Source: CAZPAN01 sp964581165 (lineage in GTDB: Bacteria > Actinomycetota > Coriobacteriia > Coriobacteriales > CADBOM01). From it: 32,186 nucleotides of DNA. This document shows, one piece after another, positions 21,036 to 29,189 of the stretch. Position numbers and translations under genes: made by a program. The stretch's first letter is position 1, and each line of letters starts with the position of its first letter. The stretch spans positions 1 to 32,186 of the forward strand of contig CAZOMM010000015.1 of assembly GCA_964581165.1 (NCBI GenBank), read 5' to 3'. The notes beneath the pieces are model-generated. The model had not been told where the DNA came from. It saw only the letters and a list, made by a program, of their open reading frames with translations, and did no database searches.

Positions 21036-24000
21036 ATGAGCAGGCGTATGGCATCTAGAGGCTTATGGCTAAAAAACGCTAGGAATATATCAGCGTTCAT
21101 AGCGGTCTTTTCGCTTTTGATGAGCTGCCTTTTTCCAGGTGCGGGAGCTTCTGCAAGCACCCTTGAAGATGCTAGTTACAGCCAGGCTGTTCAGGCTTTA
21201 GCGTCTACGGCAGAGCAGGCAGATGATGTTAGTGCTTCGTCTGAGCAAGGCAGTTCTGAGAGCAGTAGCTCAGCAGATAGTGTTGCTTTAGATGCAACAG
21301 ATGGCTCTGATGCAGGAACTGGCAGCGATAGCAGCAAAGAGACTTCAAGTGATTCAACAGAAACAAGCGGCACAGACGATGCTCAGAGTGCAGAGCAGGG
21401 GAGTTCTGATGCAACGGGAAGCGGGTCAACGGATAGTGGATCTGCTAGCTCCGACTCCGCCAGCGGCGGCACCGGTGCCAGCTCCGCCAGCTCCAGCTCT
21501 TCCAACTCCACCGGCTCTAGCACAGATTCAGCTTCGACAGGATCGAGCGCAAGCTCCAACACATCCAATACATCCAATGCAGAAGATGAAGAATCACTTG
21601 GTGCCCTGAGTGCAGCCGATGCAGAGGCTGCTGCAGCACAAACCCGCTCGTCTAGCAAATCATCTACTCGCTCATCCAGCCAATCGTCCACCCAGTCTGA
21701 TAGCAGCAACGAGACATCGAGCCTCGTTACGCTAGATAATAGCCTCTACATTACCTCGGTCGACATCACTTATGAGCTGGTATTGGATCCAGAAGACGAA
21801 GACTACGATCCAGATGCCGACCCCATTGAATACGATCCTGATTCTGACGACACAGCCCAATCGCAACCAACAATCTCAAAAGCCGGCGGCGAGATGATCT
21901 TGTATGCCCAGGTTCATATGTCCGATGGAAGCGTCATCAGTGCTTTGGACGCAGGAATCACATGGGGATTTACTGAATACTATGAGGCAGATGGCGAAAC
22001 TTTGCTCAACGAGATGATTGCTGTGGTAACAAACGAATCCGATGGGAGCGGATTGGTCACAGCCACTCAGGCAGGCGATGGAATCGCGATTCTTAAATGC
22101 TCGTCTACTGTCTATCCCGATTTTGTGGGCCTTGAGATACCTATCACAATTCAAAACAATTCTTCTGGTGATTCTAGTTCTTTTACTCCTGCATGGGCTT
22201 TGTTGATGTATGAGGACGAAAGCACCGATGGTCTTACAGTCTATTATTCGGGTGAGAGCAGACCGCAGATATCAAGTGCTTATGGCGAAGTTAGCTTGGT
22301 TGTGGCTTTGTTGATGTCTGATTCGTCGATCATCTTTTCTGACACAGCGGGTCTAGATGCATCGTGGACCATAGTTTCTAGCCACAGCGTAACCGGAGCT
22401 GAACTTTCTTATGCACTTGCTACGATCTCTGCCGATGGGCTGGTTTCTTCGCTTAATACAGGAAACGGCTATGTTGTAGTAGAGTGTTCGCTTTTGGGCT
22501 ACACATTTAGCGCCAAAATCTATATAACGGGCAACGATTCGGGCGACTCCTCGAGTGGCTCTTCAGGCGGCTCCTCAGGATCCTCGGGCTCCTCATCATC
22601 CAGCTCAAATCTGAGCGCCCTAACACTCACGATGAGATACACCGACTACTACAACTCCAAGGCCACCACCTATAGCACATCCAATCTCCCTGAGATTGTT
22701 ACCGAATTTGGAACCGTGCAGTTTATCCCAATGATCTATTGGAGCAATGGCACGCTTACAGAGGCTATGGATAGTGCCTACAAAGTTAGCTGGACAAGAA
22801 CTGCCTGCACCGATTTTGATGGTAATCCAGTTAATGCAGTGCTGGCTTATATCTCTAACGATGGCTTAGTTACCTCGGCGGGTTGGGGAAATGGAATTGC
22901 CTACTTTACGGTTTCGGTAGACACAGGCTCTAGCACTCTTACATTTGATGTGCAGGTTGAGATTAGGGGCAACGAAGCTTATGTAAGCAATGTTGAGGTC
23001 CTAAATGCGTCTACAGGAGAGATCTTTGGTGATAGTTCTATAGATGTTTCGGTGTCGGGCAATATCCATTACTTTGGAGCTAGGGTTACTTACAACAACG
23101 GACAGACTCTCTATTCCACAAACACTGATATAGATGGTCTTAGCTGGTCTGTTATGAGGGATCCAAGCGGCACAGAGGAGTATCTGTACGCCACAATCAC
23201 CCAAGACGGGGAGTTTTCGACGCTTTCTGGTTTTGCTGATTGCTTTGTCTTTGCAACAGTTGTTGGCGGAGGAATTTACGGTAACGACGTTAGAGATAGG
23301 GTTAGGGTTTATGACGGCGATACAGACGAGCCTATTGGAAACACAAGTTCCATTACAGTTACTGTTATTACCCGCAGTGATTATGACAACTATGGCCTAG
23401 ATGCCGCACCTTCGCGCACAGTAACTGTTACAACCCAAGATATCGAAGACTATGGAACCTATACCGACTGGTTTACTTACCTAACTAGGGGAGACGACTG
23501 GGGAACCATGTATGCTCGGGGTATCTCCATCGGAAACTTTGTGCGCCTGTGCGGCATAGATCCATCGACCATGCAATTTATTTCTTTTAGAGGAAGCGAT
23601 GGATATGGGGCCGAGACGGGCTTTTACAGTGCCAGCACCATACTCTCCTCTCGATATCGCTATTCCAACTACTACATGCATGCAGTGTCTTCTAGCGCTG
23701 CATATTTAGGTCAAGAAAGTGTTTCGGCCATGATCGCGGTTGAGTATTACCGCGATTTGGGCAACGATCCAATTTCTGGTGGATACGATCAGATGACATC
23801 GGACCAATGTCTACGTTTGATGCTTGGAATGCAAAGTCCTACTGCAAATAACGCTAGGTTGATGGTTAGGCTTCTCTCTGAGATCACAATCATTGTTGAT
23901 GATACGGTTGACGATCCTGAGCCGCTGCCAGAGAACACTAGTGGCGAATCAGAAGGTAGTGGCGGCGGTGGCGGCGGTGGTTCGGGCACCGGAAGCAGCG

Positions 24001-24404
24001 GATCTGGCACTGGATCGGCTGGCGGAGTTGGTACAGGAGAGGGCAGCGCTACCTCTGGCTCTGGCGGAGGATCTGGCGAAGGTGCCTGGGGTTCTAGTGG
24101 CAACGAAGGTACAGGCGAGATGGAATCCGAAACCTCTACTGGGCTTGGTGACTCCACTGGAGTTGGTGATGGCGAAAGTCTGGATTTGGATAGCAGTGTT
24201 GCAGAATCCGATAGCTACACAGTTACTCTGCTCGAAGAATTAGCTGAGGAAGATGGCACTTATAACGTCTCGCATTATGTGAATTTAACATGGCGCCTAA
24301 TCTCTCTGATAGCGGCAATACTTGCTGTTTTATTTGGAGGACTTTGGACCAAGCGACAGTTTGATATCGAAAGAAGCAGAGAAAGGAGGCTGTTTTATGG
24401 ATGA
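21036..24404 (+). CDS. Giant membrane-anchored surface protein with Ig-like repeats
   Basis: 1122 residues. Signal peptide at about 1-40, a Ser/Thr/Asp-rich stalk (about 55-215), then roughly four Ig-like (BIG-type) repeats to about 760. A mixed domain (about 790-950) contains 'GISIGNFVRLCGID' and 'SFRGSDGYG', then a Gly/Ser-rich linker (about 955-1040), one membrane helix (about 1085-1105) and a basic cytoplasmic tail. There is no LPXTG; anchoring is by the C-terminal helix, leaving the rest outside. GGAGAGGAG lies upstream of the ATG. The gene follows the ExbB-like/DUF2149 pair by eight bases, so it may be the part moved or energised by that channel. Family of the 790-950 domain is not recognised. 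Confidence 0.85.
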   Translation: MSRRMASRGLWLKNARNISAFIAVFSLLMSCLFPGAGASASTLEDASYSQAVQALASTAEQADDVSASSEQGSSESSSSADSVALDATDGSDAGTGSDSSKETSSDSTETSGTDDAQSAEQGSSDATGSGSTDSGSASSDSASGGTGASSASSSSSNSTGSSTDSASTGSSASSNTSNTSNAEDEESLGALSAADAEAAAAQTRSSSKSSTRSSSQSSTQSDSSNETSSLVTLDNSLYITSVDITYELVLDPEDEDYDPDADPIEYDPDSDDTAQSQPTISKAGGEMILYAQVHMSDGSVISALDAGITWGFTEYYEADGETLLNEMIAVVTNESDGSGLVTATQAGDGIAILKCSSTVYPDFVGLEIPITIQNNSSGDSSSFTPAWALLMYEDESTDGLTVYYSGESRPQISSAYGEVSLVVALLMSDSSIIFSDTAGLDASWTIVSSHSVTGAELSYALATISADGLVSSLNTGNGYVVVECSLLGYTFSAKIYITGNDSGDSSSGSSGGSSGSSGSSSSSSNLSALTLTMRYTDYYNSKATTYSTSNLPEIVTEFGTVQFIPMIYWSNGTLTEAMDSAYKVSWTRTACTDFDGNPVNAVLAYISNDGLVTSAGWGNGIAYFTVSVDTGSSTLTFDVQVEIRGNEAYVSNVEVLNASTGEIFGDSSIDVSVSGNIHYFGARVTYNNGQTLYSTNTDIDGLSWSVMRDPSGTEEYLYATITQDGEFSTLSGFADCFVFATVVGGGIYGNDVRDRVRVYDGDTDEPIGNTSSITVTVITRSDYDNYGLDAAPSRTVTVTTQDIEDYGTYTDWFTYLTRGDDWGTMYARGISIGNFVRLCGIDPSTMQFISFRGSDGYGAETGFYSASTILSSRYRYSNYYMHAVSSSAAYLGQESVSAMIAVEYYRDLGNDPISGGYDQMTSDQCLRLMLGMQSPTANNARLMVRLLSEITIIVDDTVDDPEPLPENTSGESEGSGGGGGGGSGTGSSGSGTGSAGGVGTGEGSATSGSGGGSGEGAWGSSGNEGTGEMESETSTGLGDSTGVGDGESLDLDSSVAESDSYTVTLLEELAEEDGTYNVSHYVNLTWRLISLIAAILAVLFGGLWTKRQFDIERSRERRLFYG

Positions 24405-24474
24405 CATCTTTGCAAGGAAAGAGGCGATGATAAAACCGACGGAAGGTGAATGTTTATATGGGCGATACAGCTAA
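24397..24474 (+). CDS. Possible 25-residue small ORF bridging two surface-protein genes
   Basis: ATG at 24397 has a textbook AAAGGAGG eight bases upstream, better than that of most neighbours. It overlaps the end of the upstream gene by 8 bases and the start of the downstream gene by 17 bases. It encodes MDDIFARKEAMIKPTEGECL plus five residues, soluble and charged. It may be a coupling peptide that carries ribosomes from one giant gene to the next, or a remnant. No homology can be judged at this length. Confidence 0.45.
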   Translation: MDDIFARKEAMIKPTEGECLYGRYS

Positions 24475-27400
24475 AAAACCAAAGCACATAAAAACAGGGA
24501 CGCAAAAGATAATTTTGCTTGCATGCTTGTCGCTTTTATTGGCAAGCTCCATTGCGGCAATCTCTTATGCAACAGAGTCGAAAGGCCAGGCCAGCGCCGA
24601 CTCTGCTGCAGCCCAAATTGATAGCAGCTCTCTAACTGATGAGATTCTTGAGTTAGAGCAAACACAGGCGGTTCAAACATTGGCCAAAGAAACTGGCCTA
24701 GAGACTATAGTAGTTGCATTGGCCAGCAACCAAGACATAGATATTTCTTGGTACACAAGCAACACAAATGCCCAGACTTTTACGATAAGCACGCCTGCCG
24801 AGCTGCGAGGATTGGCGGCACTTGTTAATGGCACTGCAACAGATAGCAGTGGAAATGCCATTGCAGCCGTAGATTTTGAAGGCAAAACAATCAATCAAAG
24901 CACCGACATTGTTCTGGCCAGCTATAACGAAAGCACAGGCACTTTTAGCGAAGAAGAATATACTCCCATTGGAACTTTGGAAAATCCATTTGCTGGCACC
25001 TATGATGGCAATGAGCATTCAATAGAAGGCCTAAGCATCACTTCTATCTACTCTTACGCGGGTCTATTTGGATATGCTTCTGATACCTCTACGATCCAAA
25101 ATGTGGAGATTCTTCAAGACGAGTCTATTGTTAGCTACATCAACCTTGAAACCTCGGATCAGCTAATCAGAAGCATTGGATCTGTTGTAGGAAAGACCGA
25201 TGGAGATCTTATTAACTGCAGCAGCTCTATCGATATCGTTGTGCATTCCACCACGCAGTCAAATCCTGATGAGCTATATGTTGTTCGCTTTGTGGGAGGT
25301 ATTGCTGGTTATTCCACAGGCGACATTAGTAACTGCAGCTTTACTGGTTCTATGGATGCTCTAATAGAAACCGATTCCTATTACAAGACAACCAGTACAG
25401 AGGATCTTCGCGTTGCAGATAGCTTTGGTGGCATTGTTGGTAGATTTGGCGATCCAGAGACTTATGGAGAACTAAGAGACTGCCTTAACACGGGCAGTAT
25501 TTGGGTTAGATGCATAGGTGCTGGAGCAGAGGATGCCGCCGGTTCGATTACCACCTATGCACGGCCATTCTTTGTTGCTGGTATTGCTGGATATTCCAAT
25601 GGAAGCATCTACGACTGTGTAAATGGTTCTTACAATGAGCTTGACGATTCGGTTACAGGAATTGTTAACACTTCTGCAACTGACTCAGTAACTGGAGACC
25701 CCTTGGCCAATAGGGGAGGAGATCAGGTTGCAGGCATAGTAGGTGGTTTTCGCAGTGTCTCTGATGACGAGGACAAGGACAACGATGGATCGCCTGATCA
25801 CCCTGTTATTGTTCAAAATTGTCTAAACCTAGGAAAGATTACAGGCTGTGTATCTGTAGGAGGAATTGCAGCGGAGTGTGGAGTTTATACAACTGTTACC
25901 CAGTGTCGCAATGGAATGGCTGGCCAAGACACACCTGGTAACGTTATTTGCACTAGATGGAATAAACCTATATCTGGTGGAGTTGTTGGACGTACTTGGT
26001 CTGGAATTGTTTCTTACTGTGCCAATTATGGAACTGTCGAAAATACCCAGAGCGGGTATTACGTAGCAGGTATCTGCGGCGCGATCTTTGTATCCGATGA
26101 TTATCCAGAGGCCTTAGGTGAGGTTTACGGATGCATGAACGTTGGATCGGTCTTCACTCATATTGGAACCCAAGAAGGAGTTGAGTATCGCGAAGGTGGC
26201 ATTGTTGGGGCTAATGAGGGCTATGTTCACGATTGCGTGATGCTCGAAGGTACTGTACCTACTCACGACGATTCTGCCATAGGCGACAGAGACTGGGGGA
26301 TGTATAGCAACCTAGAGGTCATGACCCAGTCTGAGCTGCAAAGCAGTGCTGCAGCTGCGCTATTAAACACACAGGCAATATACGACGGCGACTTTACGAC
26401 CTATTGGTTTATTAATCAGAGTGGATATCCAGTTCTAAATGTATGGGTAGATGAAGACGAACTTATTACAACCCGGTTAACTGCCGATATGATTGAAAAA
26501 GTTAATCTAATTTCTGATGCTTCTTATGTTGGCGGTGATGGTGGTTCGATTCCCGAGCTAGAGGTAGAGCTTAAGGATGGAACAATCCTTGTGCAGGGTG
26601 CAGATTTTGTGGTCATCCCCGACGAAAATGGTATAGAAATGTCTAGCGGAGGTGCGTATTGGGCCTCTATCCAAGGCATAGGTATGTACAGTGGAATTGT
26701 TGAAGATGTCTGCAGCTATGACATAGGCAAGGCTGATCTATCTACGGCTAATATTCAAATTGACAATGGCAAGTACAACTTTGGTTCTGTTGTTATGCCC
26801 GAGACAATTAGGATTTTGATTGGCGGGGTCGAATCTGATTCAACAGACTATTCCTATGTTGTATATGACAGTTCTACTACCGCAATAAATCTAGATGGTT
26901 ACACCTTTGGTGATAGAAGTTCATGGAGTGGTGCCTATGCTGTTTATGACAGCGAAGGTTTTATCTCGTATGACGGTGGAGAGACCCTTGAGGATCTTCC
27001 AGATGTTGCAAGCCTAAATGCCGAGACACGCAGTTGGACTCTATATGACAGATGGGGAAATCTCATCTCTGATAGCGATGGAAACGTTTACTACACAGAG
27101 TATACGAGCGGAGTTAATGGAGCTGTAGTTAATAATCGCACAAGCTGTGTACGTTTTGTTTCTTCTGGTACTCCAGCCGGATATATAGTGCAGCTTACAG
27201 CCAATGACGATGCCGAGACCCTAGAAGGAACAGGCGTTGGCTATTACAACTTAGACACCGTTAGTATTCGCGATGAGTGTACGGTTACTAGCGCTTCTTG
27301 TCAGGGCATCACATGGGTTTGGGACTCCGATCAAAAGCGCTTCAATATGTTAGACGATAACGGAGATATTATCCCAGGCTATCCAGTGGCTACCTTTACG

Positions 27401-28990
27401 GGCGAAAGCATTATTCCAAGCGTTTCGCTTGAATACAACGGATATGTGCTTGTAGAAGGTACGGACTATCGACTAACTGCTGGAGATCCCGAGCCCGAAG
27501 AAGGCAGTCTAGAAGAATCAGAGGGCTATCTAAATCGCAATGTTACAGGCGAAAATGTTACTGCTTCTGAGGTTAAAGCTTGCATGACCATAAGGCCAGT
27601 AGATACCTATGGAATGAATAACTATATTCTGGCTTACTTCTATATTGATCCTGCCGATCTTGACGATTGCGATATAAGCATCGAGGAAGACTCTTACGAC
27701 TACACTGGCGAGGCTATAGAACCCGCTGTAACGGTAAGCCTTAATGGTGTCGAGTTGATAGAGGATCTAGATTACACAATCAGTTATTCAAACAATGTAG
27801 AAATAGGAACTGCAACGATCACCGTTACACCTCTTACCAATCTCTCTGGGGGAGATAACGAGCCACGTGAGATTACGTTTGAGATCACGGATCCCGAAGC
27901 TACAACACCCGGCGATGACGAAACAACACCTGGCGAATCCGGCGACGGCGAATCCGGCGATGAAGTTAGCGTTACTGCCGCTGCTGTGGATGTAGACGGC
28001 GAAACTCGCATACAGACGGCTATAAATACCGCTAAGGAGGCTTACCCCAACGGTACCGATGGTGTGATCATTGCCTATGCATTCAACTATGCTGATGCTC
28101 TTGCTGCCTCTGGACTTGCAGGCGCTTTGGACTATCCAATCTTGCTAGCCAACACAAACACTGCCTCTGATGATCTTCTCGAATATTTAAGGAGCTGTGG
28201 TGCTAGTAGAGTGATTATTGTGGGCGGCAATGCAGTAGTTTCTGATGATGTTGCAAGCGAGATAGCTTCGGCAGTAGGTTCTAGTGTCACAAGACTCTAT
28301 GGCTCTAATCGTTTTGAAACTCAGATGGAGATCTATGAGTATGGCGTAGAGCGGAATCTTTGGCAGGGAACACCAGTAGTGGCTACTGGTTGGAACTACG
28401 CTGATGCCTTAGGTATCTCTGCTTATACGGCGGCTAATTCTTCTCCGCTATTTTTGGTTGGTTATTCAGGATCCAGTGTTGGGATTTTGCCTGAAGCCCA
28501 GTCTGCATTGAGAGAGGATTACGCATCTACTTCTGTGATTATTGTGGGAGGAACTGCTGTAGTTTCTTCTTCTACTGAGTCTTGGATAGAAACCGCCACA
28601 GGATCTGATGCCATAAGACTTGCTGGTGGAACTCAGTACGGAAACAGCTACCCCGAGAATCGCTTTGGTACATCTGCTGCTGTTGCTAACTACATGTTAG
28701 AAAACGGCTCAAGTGCCGAGGTAATAGGCGTAGCTACCGGCTGGAACTATGCAGATGCCCTTGTGGCAGGTCCTGCTATCGGAAGATCTAACGGAATTTT
28801 GTTACTAGTTTCTGCTAATAACAATCCTTCTTACTCGCTTGCTGCTTCTATAGACCTTAGCTCTGTCGAGTCTATTGCCGATCAAGTTGGTGGGATCACA
28901 GAAGATATTTGGTTCTTTGGCGGGGATACAGATTTAAGCCCAGTGCCCAGAACGATACGAAACCAAATTTTAGAGATTATTAACAAGTAG
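24458..28990 (+). CDS. Giant GLUG-repeat surface protein with C-terminal CWB2 repeats
   Basis: 1510 residues from ATG at 24458. GTG at 24446 is a weaker alternative, since GGAAGG overlaps it and serves the ATG better. Signal segment at about 18-40. A beta-rich region with GLUG-type repeats spans about 110-660 ('GGIAGYSTGDISNCSF', 'GGIVGRFGD', 'GGVVGRTWSG'), then several Ig/MBG-like domains (about 665-1145) and an acidic Pro/Gly/Glu linker. Three CWB2 repeats (about 1185-1510) tether it to wall polymers. No enzyme motif is seen. Expected to be an adhesin or wall-organising protein. It is close behind the membrane-anchored surface-protein gene and probably in the same operon. Confidence 0.92.
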   Translation: MGDTAKKPKHIKTGTQKIILLACLSLLLASSIAAISYATESKGQASADSAAAQIDSSSLTDEILELEQTQAVQTLAKETGLETIVVALASNQDIDISWYTSNTNAQTFTISTPAELRGLAALVNGTATDSSGNAIAAVDFEGKTINQSTDIVLASYNESTGTFSEEEYTPIGTLENPFAGTYDGNEHSIEGLSITSIYSYAGLFGYASDTSTIQNVEILQDESIVSYINLETSDQLIRSIGSVVGKTDGDLINCSSSIDIVVHSTTQSNPDELYVVRFVGGIAGYSTGDISNCSFTGSMDALIETDSYYKTTSTEDLRVADSFGGIVGRFGDPETYGELRDCLNTGSIWVRCIGAGAEDAAGSITTYARPFFVAGIAGYSNGSIYDCVNGSYNELDDSVTGIVNTSATDSVTGDPLANRGGDQVAGIVGGFRSVSDDEDKDNDGSPDHPVIVQNCLNLGKITGCVSVGGIAAECGVYTTVTQCRNGMAGQDTPGNVICTRWNKPISGGVVGRTWSGIVSYCANYGTVENTQSGYYVAGICGAIFVSDDYPEALGEVYGCMNVGSVFTHIGTQEGVEYREGGIVGANEGYVHDCVMLEGTVPTHDDSAIGDRDWGMYSNLEVMTQSELQSSAAAALLNTQAIYDGDFTTYWFINQSGYPVLNVWVDEDELITTRLTADMIEKVNLISDASYVGGDGGSIPELEVELKDGTILVQGADFVVIPDENGIEMSSGGAYWASIQGIGMYSGIVEDVCSYDIGKADLSTANIQIDNGKYNFGSVVMPETIRILIGGVESDSTDYSYVVYDSSTTAINLDGYTFGDRSSWSGAYAVYDSEGFISYDGGETLEDLPDVASLNAETRSWTLYDRWGNLISDSDGNVYYTEYTSGVNGAVVNNRTSCVRFVSSGTPAGYIVQLTANDDAETLEGTGVGYYNLDTVSIRDECTVTSASCQGITWVWDSDQKRFNMLDDNGDIIPGYPVATFTGESIIPSVSLEYNGYVLVEGTDYRLTAGDPEPEEGSLEESEGYLNRNVTGENVTASEVKACMTIRPVDTYGMNNYILAYFYIDPADLDDCDISIEEDSYDYTGEAIEPAVTVSLNGVELIEDLDYTISYSNNVEIGTATITVTPLTNLSGGDNEPREITFEITDPEATTPGDDETTPGESGDGESGDEVSVTAAAVDVDGETRIQTAINTAKEAYPNGTDGVIIAYAFNYADALAASGLAGALDYPILLANTNTASDDLLEYLRSCGASRVIIVGGNAVVSDDVASEIASAVGSSVTRLYGSNRFETQMEIYEYGVERNLWQGTPVVATGWNYADALGISAYTAANSSPLFLVGYSGSSVGILPEAQSALREDYASTSVIIVGGTAVVSSSTESWIETATGSDAIRLAGGTQYGNSYPENRFGTSAAVANYMLENGSSAEVIGVATGWNYADALVAGPAIGRSNGILLLVSANNNPSYSLAASIDLSSVESIADQVGGITEDIWFFGGDTDLSPVPRTIRNQILEIINK

Positions 28991-29189
28991 TAGATATCAA
29001 GTATTTGAAGGGAGGACAGGGAGGGGTAGACCGTAAGTCTATGTTTAATTTATCTTTTTTAAGAACATTCTAAATTGAGATAGAATCAACTACACGGCAC
29101 ATTTGGGAGGTGAGTATACGCCGAGTTCTTTTACCGAGATGGATTTTGTAAAAATGACACTCTTTTACTCTTTTAGGAGGAGGTTGTAA
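28991..29189. promoter_or_regulatory. Leader of the last surface-protein gene
   Basis: Purine-rich GGGAGGACAGGGAGGGG follows the upstream stop. Inverted repeats TAGAC/GTCTA (29028-29042) and ATTCTA/TAGAAT (29068-29087) are present. Two exact CTCTTTTA units (29160-29175) directly precede GGAGGAGG. The long leader suggests a separate promoter. I could not place -35 and -10 boxes. Confidence 0.35.

Noticed and set aside
23950..24130. Gly/Ser-rich stretch as part of the unusual array process
   Set aside because: Such linkers are normal in surface proteins and need no special mechanism, so I did not count it as evidence.
28991..29189. Riboswitch (for example c-di-GMP type) in the leader of the last surface protein
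   Set aside because: Conserved core segments of the classes I know are not visible; only small hairpins are seen.
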